18,021 bases of DNA from contig DGHZ01000010.1 in NCBI GenBank assembly GCA_002392945.1, forward strand, positions 53,775 to 71,795, written 5' to 3'. The DNA comes from Caryophanales bacterium UBA3835 (GTDB lineage Bacteria; Bacillota_I; Bacilli_A; RFN20; CAG-826). The translations under genes were made by a program, and so were the position numbers. Below are positions 1-8,300 of this stretch, piece by piece (positions within the stretch are counted from its first letter, which is position 1; every line of letters begins with the position of its first letter). The notes beneath the pieces are model-generated. The model was not told where the DNA came from. It saw nothing but the letters and a program-made list of their open reading frames with translations, and did no database searches.

Positions 1-748
1 CAATTTCATATACTCTTTCCATTCCGCCAACCAATAATCTCTTAAGATTAAGTTCAGTGGCAATTCTTAAATAGAAATCTCTATCTAAGGCATTCATATG
101 TGTAACAAATGGACGCGCATTAGCGCCACCAAGAATAGGAGATAAAACTGCAGTCTCAACTTCCACAAATCCTTGTTGGTCTAAATATGATTGAATACTT
201 CTAATAAGTTTTGGTCTAGCAAAAGCTACTTTTCTAGATTCATCGTTAACGATGAGGTCTAAATATCTACGTCTACTTCTTTCTTCTACATCGACTAAAC
301 CATGGAATTTTTCTGGGAGTGGATGCAAGCATTTAGTTAAGTGAGTATATTTTTCTGCTCTAATGGTTAATTCGCCACTACGAGTTTTCATAACGCGGCC
401 ATGAACACCAACGATATCTCCGATATCAGCAAGTTTAAATAACTCATAAGCTTTCTTACCAACAACGTCGATACCCATGTAAACTTGAATATTCCCACTT
501 TTATCTTGGATATTCATAAACGAGGCTTTGCCCATTCTTCTTAAATTTTTAATACGACCAGCAACAGTCACATAAGGTTTATTTTTCTCTAAAGAATTAG
601 GACTTTTCTTGTCGAATAAAGAATGAACTTCGCTTGTTAAGTGAGTTACTTTAAAAGCTTTTCCAAATGGATCAACTTTAAAAGATTCATATTTCTTAAG
701 TTTTTCTCTTCTTACTAGTTCTTGATCATTAAGATTTTGATTATCCAT
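1..748 (-). CDS. lysS: Lysyl-tRNA synthetase, class II (N-terminal 249 residues, cut by window edge)
   Basis: Class II lysyl-tRNA synthetase charges tRNA-Lys with lysine in the cytoplasm. The frame opens at an ATG at 748-746 (MDNQNLNDQELVRREKL) and stays open to base 1. The visible part has the N-terminal helix, then an OB-fold anticodon-binding domain at about residues 60-165 (VTVAGRIKNLRRMGKASF, DIVGVHGRVMKTRSGELTI). The start of the catalytic domain follows, with the LysRS signatures RRRYLDL, GGANARPFVTHMNALD and ELNLKRLLVGGMERVYEI just before motif 2, which lies outside the window. A strong GGAGG at 757-761 sits 8 bases before the ATG and fixes the start. It lies 65 bases downstream of dusB, as in Bacillus subtilis, and may have its own promoter. 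Identity is secure; the C-terminal half cannot be judged. Confidence 0.96.
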   Translation of the reverse strand, partial: MDNQNLNDQELVRREKLKKYESFKVDPFGKAFKVTHLTSEVHSLFDKKSPNSLEKNKPYVTVAGRIKNLRRMGKASFMNIQDKSGNIQVYMGIDVVGKKAYELFKLADIGDIVGVHGRVMKTRSGELTIRAEKYTHLTKCLHPLPEKFHGLVDVEERSRRRYLDLIVNDESRKVAFARPKLIRSIQSYLDQQGFVEVETAVLSPILGGANARPFVTHMNALDRDFYLRIATELNLKRLLVGGMERVYEI

Positions 749-778
749 AGATAATGCCTCCACACCGCAAATAGTATA
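749..778 (-). promoter_or_regulatory. Candidate lysS -10 box and Shine-Dalgarno
   Basis: On the minus strand a TATACT (773-778) lies upstream of lysS and would give a transcript starting near 766, an 18-base leader. That leader carries GGAGG (757-761) with an 8-base spacer to the ATG. I see no good -35 hexamer at 16-18 bases, so the ribosome binding site is convincing and the promoter only tentative. Confidence 0.45.
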
Positions 779-786
779 TAAGAATA

Positions 787-807
787 TTTGACCACTTTGT
801 AGTCAAA
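787..807 (-). terminator. Hairpin after dusB, possible weak terminator or processing site
   Basis: The minus-strand RNA folds into a 9-bp stem (TTTGACTAC / GTGGTCAAA, one U-G pair) closed by an AAA loop, six bases after the dusB stop codon. Only a mixed TATTCTT tract follows, so termination would be partial at best. It could also be an RNA-processing or 3'-end stabilising structure between dusB and lysS. Confidence 0.4.
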
Positions 808-813
808 ATTGAA

Positions 814-1791
814 TTATATCGCAATTTCTTTTTTGTACTCTTCAATAATTCTAGTTAAATCAGAGTATGAATTTAGTTCAGTTGATAACCTACACTTTAG
901 TTGTTTTGACTTAGGAAAGCCATCGAAAAACTTGGTCGCTATTCCTCTATAGACTCTCATGGCCATTTTTTCACCTTTTTCCTCGATTAAAAGACTACCT
1001 AATTCTAAGCAATATCTAATTTGAGTATCTAAATCAGATAGTACTAATTCTTTTTTATTAAAGTAATTATTTATATTGGTAATTAAAAGAGGATTTCCAA
1101 CCGCCCCACGAGCAACCATAACCCCATCAGCACCTGTAATTTCCATTGCTTTAACAGCGTCTTCAACTGTATAAATATTACCACTAACAATCAAAGGGAC
1201 ATTTATGCTCTTTTTTAAATCTTTAACTAATTCCCAATGAGGTTGACCACCATACATTTCTTTTGCAGTTCTTGGATGAATAGCAATTAGATCAACTCCG
1301 GCGTCAATAACTTCTTTTATGACCTCTTTAAATTGATCTTTATTGTTATTAGCTCCAAGTCGAATTTTCACAGTAACAGGTTTATTGGTAGCAACTTTAA
1401 TTGCTCTAACAATGTCACCACATAACTTAGGATTATTCATTAAGTTTGAACCTGCTCCTGTCTTAGTGACTTTAGGAACAGGGCATCCCATATTAATATC
1501 GTAAAAATCAATATTTGGATTCATTTTTTCACAAATTAAGGCCGCTTTTGCCAAATTTTCTGCAGAATTACCAAATAATTGTACTCCGGTTGGAACATTT
1601 AAACGATCAAATGAAATATACGATTTAGTTTCTTTATTTCCATATATTAACCCCATGTCAGAAACCATTTCGGTTACAACATATCCAACATTAAAATTGG
1701 CATAAAAATGACGATATGCCTCTGAAGTTATTCCTGCCATTGGGGCTAAAACAACATTAGATTTAATTTCAATATTTCCGATTTTAAACAT
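814..1791 (-). CDS. dusB: tRNA-dihydrouridine synthase, DusB family
   Basis: FMN- and NADPH-dependent enzyme that reduces specific uridines in tRNA to dihydrouridine. The 325-residue protein has the TIM-barrel start APMAGITSEAYR (residues 16-27), VTEMVSDMGLIYGN, QLFGN near residue 71, and the catalytic loop INMGCPVPKVTKTGAGSNLM with the proton-donor cysteine at about residue 103. The phosphate-binding segments KIRLG, AIHPRT, VSGNIYT and GVMVARGAVGNP follow. Length and order are typical of DusB, and the position directly before lysS matches the Bacillus subtilis dusB(yacF)-lysS pair. The ATG at 1791 is chosen because the protein start aligns with the family, yet no Shine-Dalgarno sequence precedes it: the 17 bases after the ftsH stop are pyrimidine-rich. 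Expression probably depends on readthrough or coupling from ftsH. Confidence 0.95.
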   Translation of the reverse strand: MFKIGNIEIKSNVVLAPMAGITSEAYRHFYANFNVGYVVTEMVSDMGLIYGNKETKSYISFDRLNVPTGVQLFGNSAENLAKAALICEKMNPNIDFYDINMGCPVPKVTKTGAGSNLMNNPKLCGDIVRAIKVATNKPVTVKIRLGANNNKDQFKEVIKEVIDAGVDLIAIHPRTAKEMYGGQPHWELVKDLKKSINVPLIVSGNIYTVEDAVKAMEITGADGVMVARGAVGNPLLITNINNYFNKKELVLSDLDTQIRYCLELGSLLIEEKGEKMAMRVYRGIATKFFDGFPKSKQLKCRLSTELNSYSDLTRIIEEYKKEIAI

Positions 1792-1793
1792 AT

Positions 1794-1818
1794 AAGAAAA
1801 AGAGGGGATTATTCCCCC
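1794..1818 (-). terminator. Terminator-like hairpin over the ftsH stop codon
   Basis: On the minus strand GGGGA (1817-1813) pairs with TCCCC (1808-1804), with a further G-U pair outside. The four-base loop contains the ftsH TAA, and a TCTTTTTCTT tract follows, ending two bases before the dusB ATG. The stem is short but GC-rich in an AT-rich setting. It may act as a partial terminator that lowers dusB-lysS expression relative to ftsH. Confidence 0.5.
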
Positions 1819-3872
1819 TTCTCTTCTCCTTCGACTGGTTGCGCTTCAGGTTGAGCAGCTTCCTCAACCTTAGCGATTTCAGATTTTTTGAGATGACGAT
1901 GTTCGAGCAAATAATCAATCTCTTCTGCAGTGATTTGTTCATATTCAAGAAGAGTTTTTGCGATTAATTCAACATCATCTTTATATTTCATAATGATGCT
2001 CTTAGCTTCATCATGTGCTTCGTTAATAATTTTTTGGACTTCAGCATCAATTTTCTCGGCAGTAGCTAAGGAGAAATTCTTTTGACTTGATGTATAATCA
2101 CGTCCTAAGAAAACACTTCCGGTATCTCTTTCATACTGAATTGGACCTAATGAAGACATACCTAATTCAGTGACCATCATACGAGCAATTCTGGTGGCCA
2201 TTTCGATATCATTTTGTGCTCCAGAAGAAATATCATCAAAGAAAACTTCCTCAGATGAACGTCCTCCAAGATAACCCACAATACGTGCAATTAATTCTTT
2301 ACGTGTTAATAAGAATCTATCTTCTTCAGGTGTCATACGTACATGTCCACCTGTGTTACCTCGTGGAATAATGGTAATTTTTTGGACTTTATCTGAGTGT
2401 TCGAGTTTTAATCCAATAATTGCATGTCCTGCTTCATGGTGCGCGACCACATCACGTTCATGTGCGTTAAGTGAGCGCGAAGATTTGGCTGGTCCAGCAA
2501 TTCTTCTATCAATTGCCTCATCAATTTCAGCAGTAGTAATTTCATTCTTTCTTCTTCTAACTGCTAATATAGCAGCTTCATTCATGATATTCTCAATATC
2601 AGCACCAGAGAAGCCAACGGTTCTTTTAGCAATAGCGGTGAAATCAACATCTTTAGCGAGTTTCTTATTTCTAGAATGAACTTTAAAGATTGCTTCTCTA
2701 CCTTCTCTATCTGGTAATGAAACAGTAATCTTTCTATCAAAACGACCTGCTCTTAAAAGAGCTGGATCAAGAACGTCGTCTCTATTAGTTGCAGCCATAA
2801 CGATAATTCCAGAGTTATCAGAGAAACCATCCATTTCAACTAAAAGTTGATTGAGGGTTTGTTCTCTTTCGTCGTTACCACCGCCTAAGCCAGCACCCCT
2901 TTGTCTACCAACAGCATCGATTTCATCGATGAAGACTAAACATGGAGCATTTGCCTTAGCGGTTCTAAACATATCTCTAACTCTACCAGCACCAACACCA
3001 ACAAACATTTCAACGAAGTCGGAACCAGAAATTGAGAAGAATGGAACACCTGCTTCTCCAGCAACAGCTTTTGCAAGCAAAGTTTTACCTGTACCAGGTG
3101 AACCGACTAATAAAATACCTTTAGGTAACTTAGCACCAAACCTGGTGAATTTTTGTGGATCTTTAAGATATTCAACAATTTCTTCCATCTCTGCTTTTTC
3201 TTCATCACATCCAGCGACATCTTTAAATCTAACTTTAGAATCTTGAATTCTTCTAGCGCGTGACTTATTAAAGTCCATAGCTTGTCTATTAGCTCCACCA
3301 ATAGATCCAGATAATCTAGAGAATAAGAAGATAACAATAATAGCAGAACCAGCAAGCATGATGATAGTTGGTCCCCAACTATCCCACCAGCTAGTTTGAT
3401 AGGCATCATTAATACTAATCTTTTCAGTTGTATATTTATTGACCCAATAATTTATGCTTTTTTCCTTTAATTCAAGAACAGCCCCTTTAGCAAATTCTCC
3501 TTTAGGATTTTCCGCAGTAGCTAATTCAGGAACATAAATTTTTTCTTCTACAACTTTAACAGTGTAAGTAATTTCCACACTATTATAAGTCGACTCATCA
3601 ATGGTACATGAATAAGCTGTGTCATTGAATTGACCGGTTAAAGTAACATAGCTACCTTCAAAGTGATGAGTAATTATTGTGGTTTTAACTTGCTTATTTA
3701 CAAGAGCTTGAACATATGCAGTAGAAGTAAGAGGTGTGGAGTTGTCTCTATTTCCAAATATACGATAAGCAAAAATCGCAATTAAACCTGCGACTAATAA
3801 TATAGAAAAAATAAAGCCAAACGGAATTCTACGTCTAGGCATCATATTAGGATTTTCATTATTTTCTGGCAT
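1809..3872 (-). CDS. ftsH: ATP-dependent zinc metalloprotease FtsH
   Basis: Membrane-anchored AAA+ protease that extracts and degrades membrane and short-lived cytosolic proteins as a hexamer. From the chosen ATG (3872-3870) it is 687 residues. Membrane segments lie near residues 19-39 (FIFSILLVAGLIAIFAYRIF) and 168-186 (TIIMLAGSAIIVIFLFSRL), flanking an extracytoplasmic domain. Walker A reads VGSPGTGKT (about 256-264; more often GPPGTGKT), Walker B is CLVFIDEIDAVG, and the second region of homology ends LLRAGRFDR. The zinc site is HEAGH (about 479-483), with the likely third ligand aspartate in SSGAQNDIEM. The acidic C-terminal tail is low complexity. An upstream TTG at 3893 is in frame but the GGAGG at 3882-3886, 9 bases before ATG 3872, decides the start. 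The gene has its own promoter candidate and palindromes upstream. Confidence 0.97.
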   Translation of the reverse strand: MPENNENPNMMPRRRIPFGFIFSILLVAGLIAIFAYRIFGNRDNSTPLTSTAYVQALVNKQVKTTIITHHFEGSYVTLTGQFNDTAYSCTIDESTYNSVEITYTVKVVEEKIYVPELATAENPKGEFAKGAVLELKEKSINYWVNKYTTEKISINDAYQTSWWDSWGPTIIMLAGSAIIVIFLFSRLSGSIGGANRQAMDFNKSRARRIQDSKVRFKDVAGCDEEKAEMEEIVEYLKDPQKFTRFGAKLPKGILLVGSPGTGKTLLAKAVAGEAGVPFFSISGSDFVEMFVGVGAGRVRDMFRTAKANAPCLVFIDEIDAVGRQRGAGLGGGNDEREQTLNQLLVEMDGFSDNSGIIVMAATNRDDVLDPALLRAGRFDRKITVSLPDREGREAIFKVHSRNKKLAKDVDFTAIAKRTVGFSGADIENIMNEAAILAVRRRKNEITTAEIDEAIDRRIAGPAKSSRSLNAHERDVVAHHEAGHAIIGLKLEHSDKVQKITIIPRGNTGGHVRMTPEEDRFLLTRKELIARIVGYLGGRSSEEVFFDDISSGAQNDIEMATRIARMMVTELGMSSLGPIQYERDTGSVFLGRDYTSSQKNFSLATAEKIDAEVQKIINEAHDEAKSIIMKYKDDVELIAKTLLEYEQITAEEIDYLLEHRHLKKSEIAKVEEAAQPEAQPVEGEEKGE

Positions 3873-3887
3873 AAAAATTGACCTCCA

Positions 3888-3901
3888 TATCAATATTGAT
3901 A
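3888..3901. promoter_or_regulatory. Perfect 14-bp palindrome next to the ftsH ribosome binding site
   Basis: TATCAATATTGATA reads identically on both strands and ends two bases from the ftsH GGAGG. It could be a repressor operator in DNA or a hairpin affecting ribosome access in RNA. Function is inferred only from symmetry and place. Confidence 0.4.
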
Positions 3902-3903
3902 CG

Positions 3904-3920
3904 ATATCTTAAAAAGATAT
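3904..3920. promoter_or_regulatory. Inverted repeat at the predicted ftsH transcription start
   Basis: ATATCTT and AAGATAT form a 7-bp inverted repeat around AAA, two bases away from the 14-bp palindrome and covering the start point predicted from the -10 box. It suits an operator for a dimeric repressor. In AT-rich DNA such repeats also arise by chance. Confidence 0.35.
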
Positions 3921-3968
3921 ATAGATTATATTAGTTTTTATATATTTTGAAAAGTAAAACCGAAGTTT

Positions 3969-5180
3969 CTATTTAACATAAAAACTTAGATCATCAGACA
4001 TCTTGAAATCTTTTCGATAGCGAGGGATATAAATCACTTCATCGTTTTTATTTAAAATTACTGGCCAAATCATTCTTTTTCTGAAAGGAACTTTCCAATC
4101 AATTAATAGTCTTTGCGCTTTAGCCTTATATCCATTAATTATTATAAAATCATTCTTTTTAATGTTTCGAATAGTTAAAGGATAATCGTTAAAATCAACA
4201 TTACGATCAGAAGTATCCATTTTAAAATTTAAATAGAAAAATGGAGTGTCTAAAACTCCTGGACACATAAGCGAATATTTAAATTCCTGAGGTTCGGCTT
4301 TATTAACGCCAAATTCAAAGAAGTCATATTCTTTAAATAAGTATAGCCCTCTAAAGATTATAAACTGACCATTAGGTTTAGAGGACTTTAAAATATTAAT
4401 TATTTGTCCTACATTTTTCTTTGACAAACTTAGTGATTGATTTATATTCTTTACTAGATAATTTAATACATAACACTGTGATATGAAATCAAGTTTTAGC
4501 ACATAGTTGACATCGCATAATTTGGTATTATCGATCAAACTAAACATATTCTCCAATTTCAAATTAGCTTCCTTGATTTCTTTTAAAATTTGTTCACGTT
4601 CACTTTCAAGCATTTTTGAAACAATATTATGACGAATTTTATTTCTCATAATAGAGATATCAAAGTTAGTTTTATCTATAGCGTATGGCACATTATTTTT
4701 ATCACAATATTCAACCAGATCAGTCTTCTTATAACCTAATAATGGTCGAATAACTTTAATTCGATAAATCATTGTTTCTGGCGATATTCCATAAAAAATT
4801 GGGCTATTTTGTCGCTCTTTTTGCATCAAATAAGTCTCGATCAAATCATCCTGATGATGGGCAACAAGTACCGCATCAAATCCAAATTGTTCACATAAGT
4901 CTTTAAAGAATTTGTATCTAATTTCTCTACATGTCGCTTCAACATTTTTTTGGATTTTTTCTTTTACATCATATACGTATACTTTAACATTAGACTCAGT
5001 TGCATATTTAAGTAAGCCACTTACTTCAGAATCACTTTCTTCTCTTAAATGATAATTAACGATCGCGCAGGCAAAATTATAATGATTTTCCTTGAGTAAA
5101 TGAAAAAGAGCCATGGAGTCTGGTCCAAAGGAGCACGCTAATAAATATTTTTTACTTTTATCTAGATTATTTAGAGTCAT
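3969..5180 (-). CDS. tilS: tRNA(Ile)-lysidine synthetase
   Basis: TilS modifies C34 of the CAU-anticodon tRNA-Ile2 to lysidine with ATP and lysine, so that AUA is read as isoleucine. The 403-residue protein has an N-type ATP pyrophosphatase domain with the PP-loop CSFGPDSMALF (residues 16-26) and VNYHLREES, then VLVAHHQDDLIETYLMQ, RPLLGYKKTDLVEYC and IMRNKIRHNI, all family signatures. The C-terminal part ends in a TilS-C-like segment (GYKAKAQRLLIDWKVPFRKRM, then WPVILNKNDEVIYIPRYR). The PP-loop reads SFGPDS where SGGPDS is usual. The ATG lies inside the end of the rqcP-like gene (14-base overlap) and has no clear Shine-Dalgarno sequence, which suggests coupling. In Bacillus subtilis hpt separates tilS and ftsH; here it is missing. 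Confidence 0.94.
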   Translation of the reverse strand: MTLNNLDKSKKYLLACSFGPDSMALFHLLKENHYNFACAIVNYHLREESDSEVSGLLKYATESNVKVYVYDVKEKIQKNVEATCREIRYKFFKDLCEQFGFDAVLVAHHQDDLIETYLMQKERQNSPIFYGISPETMIYRIKVIRPLLGYKKTDLVEYCDKNNVPYAIDKTNFDISIMRNKIRHNIVSKMLESEREQILKEIKEANLKLENMFSLIDNTKLCDVNYVLKLDFISQCYVLNYLVKNINQSLSLSKKNVGQIINILKSSKPNGQFIIFRGLYLFKEYDFFEFGVNKAEPQEFKYSLMCPGVLDTPFFYLNFKMDTSDRNVDFNDYPLTIRNIKKNDFIIINGYKAKAQRLLIDWKVPFRKRMIWPVILNKNDEVIYIPRYRKDFKMSDDLSFYVK

Positions 5181-5397
5181 AGCTTGCTCTCTCTTTTTTA
5201 CCTACTTTTTCAATTTTAGCAATAATCGAGAATTCGTTTTCACCAAACTTAATTATAATGACTTCTCCGCCTTTAATATCAAAAGATGGTTTAGCGACTT
5301 TATCATTTACTTTAACTAAACCTCTTTCGCAGAACTCTTTAGCGATAGTTCTTCTTTTAATAATGCGGGAATCTTTTAAAAATAAATCTAATCTCAT
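5167..5397 (-). CDS. rqcP: S4-domain RNA-binding protein, RqcP/YabO-like
   Basis: A 76-residue single S4 domain: MRLDLFLKDSRIIKRRTIAKE, then ERGLVKVNDKVAKPS, then GGEVIIIKFG. The family binds 23S rRNA and P-site tRNA; Bacillus RqcP (YabO) helps RqcH add alanine tails to peptides stalled on free 50S subunits, while the related Hsp15 rescues 50S-peptidyl-tRNA. The position after mfd matches yabO, which favours RqcP. Its ATG overlaps the mfd TGA (ATGA) and no Shine-Dalgarno precedes it, so it should be translated by reinitiation after mfd. It overlaps the tilS start by 14 bases. Confidence 0.88.
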   Translation of the reverse strand: MRLDLFLKDSRIIKRRTIAKEFCERGLVKVNDKVAKPSFDIKGGEVIIIKFGENEFSIIAKIEKVGKKERASYDSK

Positions 5398-8300
5398 GCT
5401 TTTACTATTATCTCATTAGTCTTAATGATATTTACTAATGATTTTAATATATTTTCTAAATCTATTAACCAATTTCCTTTTTTGCTCATTACAATTTTGA
5501 ATTTATGGTTGAGATAACTAATCTTTATTATAGATAAATATGGAATTAAAGCTTCAAAAAGAATATTTCCAATTCCTTTAATATTTATAAAATTATCACC
5601 TAAATATAATTCAACATTTAATTTGTTCTCTTTGATATCATTAATTTCACATTGCTTAACCATTAAATCGATCGATCTTTTATAAAAGAGTTGTTTGACT
5701 TCATCAGGTAGTCTACCATAAACATCTCTAACTTTATTTTTAATCTCAGTAAGGGTATCTATAGAAGAAGCAGCTAAAATATCATGATATAGTTCAATCT
5801 TATCGCTATCAGATGCATATTCCTTTGGAATATAAGCATCAAACGCTAAGGATAAAGTCTTATTATATTGCTCTTCTTTATGATCTACACCATCAAGTTT
5901 TTCTTTAACAGCCTCATTCAAAAGTTTGATGTACATATCTAAACCTATTGAGTCAATGAAACCTGCCTGTTCTGGTCCTAAAATATCTCCTGCTCCTCTA
6001 ATCATTAAATCTCTTTGAGCAATCTTATATCCGCTACCTAAAGCGGTAAAATCTTGTAAAGCTCTAAGACGTTTTTGTGTGTCTTCTTTTAACGCCTTAT
6101 TTCCGTTATACATCAAATAAGCATAAGCAATTCTATTTCCTCTACCTACCCGACCTTTAATTTGATATAACTGGGCAAGTCCATATCTTTCAGAATCATC
6201 AACAATAATCATATTTGCATTAGGAACATCAATGCCGTTTTCTATAATTGATGTGCAAACTAAAACTTGGATATCTCCAGAATAAAATTTAATCATCGTA
6301 TCTTCGATATCATTTCTTGTCATTTTTCCATGTGCTACTGCAATATTTGCTGAAGGAATTGCTCTTTTTAATCTAGAAGCAATCTCATAAATTGTTTCTA
6401 TATCATTATGTAAATAAAATACTTGTCCGTCTCTACCCAGTTCTCTTTGAATTAATTCTTTAATCACTTGAGTATTAAAAGGAGTGACATAAGTTTGTAT
6501 CGGCATTCTTTCTCCTGGAGGAGTAGTAATTTGTGACATACTTCTAACTCCTAATAAAGAAATCTGTAATGTTCTAGGAATAGGGGTCGCACTTAAAGTC
6601 AAGACATCGATATTAGATTTTAATTCTTTTAGTCTTTCTTTTTGCTCAACGCCAAATCGTTGTTCTTCATCCACTACTAATAAACCTAAATCGTTATAAA
6701 CGATATCGTTAGATAATAGTCGATGAGTGCCAATAATTAAATGAATCTTTCCATCGGCTATATCTTTGATATATTCTTTTTGTTTTTTCTCAGGAATTAA
6801 TCTAGAAAATATTGCAATCTTAATATCAAATTTAGAGAATCTTTCTAAAGCCACTTCATAATGTTGTCTAGCAAGTAAAGTGGTTGGACAAAGTAAAACA
6901 GCTTGTTTTCCTGAATTAATACATTTAAAAATTGCTCTAAAAGCCACTTCCGTTTTACCAAATCCCACATCCCCGCAAAGTAGTCTATCCATTGGGTGAA
7001 TCGATTCCATATCGCCTTTAATTTCATCTAAAGACCTCATCTGATCTTTAGTTAATTGGAATTCGCAACTATCTTCGAATGCTTTTTGGAATTCATCATC
7101 TTTGGAAAAGGCATATCCTTCAATATGACTTCTTTCAACATATAGATTAAAAAGCCGCTCCGCTAAATCATGAATTCGTTCTTTAATTTTCGCTTTTGTT
7201 CTTTCCCAATCTTTCGTGTGTAATCTAGATAATTTAGGTCTAGCCCCTTCTTTACCTAAATATTTTCTAATTAGTTGAAACTGCGATAAAGGGACATATA
7301 AAATCTCTCCTCCATGATATGCAAGTTTTAAATAATCTTGATGTTTGCCTTCTACTTCTAGAGTCTGCAATTCTAAGAATTGACCAATACCTTGATATTC
7401 ATGAACAACATAATCTCCAGGAATTAAATCTTCATAACTTTTAAGAATCGTTGCCTCTTTAAATCGATTATCAAAGCGAGTAATTCTGATTTTCTCATTA
7501 AATAATTCTTTAGATGTTAAAAAAACTATCTTTTCATCTTCTAAAGCAAATCCACAAGGGATGTTAGAAATAGATAATCCCACTAAATGTTTACTAGGTA
7601 ATCCATATTCTTTAACCATCTCAAAAGGAATATGAGAAGCGTTTAATAAATCAATTATCGAATTTAGATGCTGTTTGGAAGATAAAGAAATATTTAATAA
7701 ATAATTTTGATTAATATAATTATGAATAATATTTATAACATCACTATCTTTAGACACTTCAAAAGGAATATTCTTACAGTTAAAGACAACATCTTTATCG
7801 TTAGACTGCAATAAAGAAGTGTGAACTAAATTAGCCCTATTAAATTTTAGTTCATCAAAAGAGTAGCACATCTTAAGATGAGAGATAGTTTTCCCGTTTT
7901 CAAATAATTCCTCTAAGAATGAGAATGCCTCTTCTTCTAACATTTGAGAGCTTGCTTTAATAGAAGCCTCATCCACTAAAACAGTTGTATATTCTTTTGT
8001 GTAATCTAAAAGTGAGCAAAGTCTATCATCTAGAAGGGAGTAATATCGATATAATCTTGGAGAATATTGAAATTCAATTAATTCAGAAACATCATTATCC
8101 ACTAAATTTCTTAAATTAGAAAAGTCGCTTGGATTAAGTATTTCCTTATCTTTTTCTAATTGTTCATAAATTCGATTAGTAATGACTTTAAGGTCATCAT
8201 CAGAAAGAATAAAATCACTTGCAGGTAAAACACTTACTTTCTCTACTTTTTCTTTTGATGATTGGCTTGCTAAATCAAAAAATCTAATAGACTCAATTTC

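Larger units (their letters stand above)
3873..3968 (-). promoter_or_regulatory. ftsH promoter and leader
   Basis: This 96-base gap after tilS holds a consensus minus-strand -10 TATAAT (3925-3930) with a weaker -35 TTTTCA (3948-3953) at a 17-base spacing, predicting a start near 3918. The leader of about 46 bases ends with GGAGG (3882-3886). Two inverted repeats (3888-3901 and 3904-3920) lie between the predicted start and the ribosome binding site. The tilS end carries a small AAAC-TTCG-GTTT hairpin just after its TAG, with only a short TTTT after it. No CIRCE-type heat-shock operator is visible. Confidence 0.6.

Noticed and set aside
2353..3246. Plus-strand open frames opposite ftsH
   Set aside because: They mirror the coding frame of ftsH, have no ribosome binding site and match no known protein pattern.
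3873..3893. Longer ftsH starting at TTG 3893
   Set aside because: The extra seven residues would be encoded by the Shine-Dalgarno itself; GGAGG is ideally spaced for ATG 3872.
5394..5399. Mollicute code 4 (TGA as tryptophan)
   Set aside because: Readthrough of the mfd TGA would add only two codons, so it is not decisive alone, but TGG serves as tryptophan in all genes and no internal TGA occurs in any of them.
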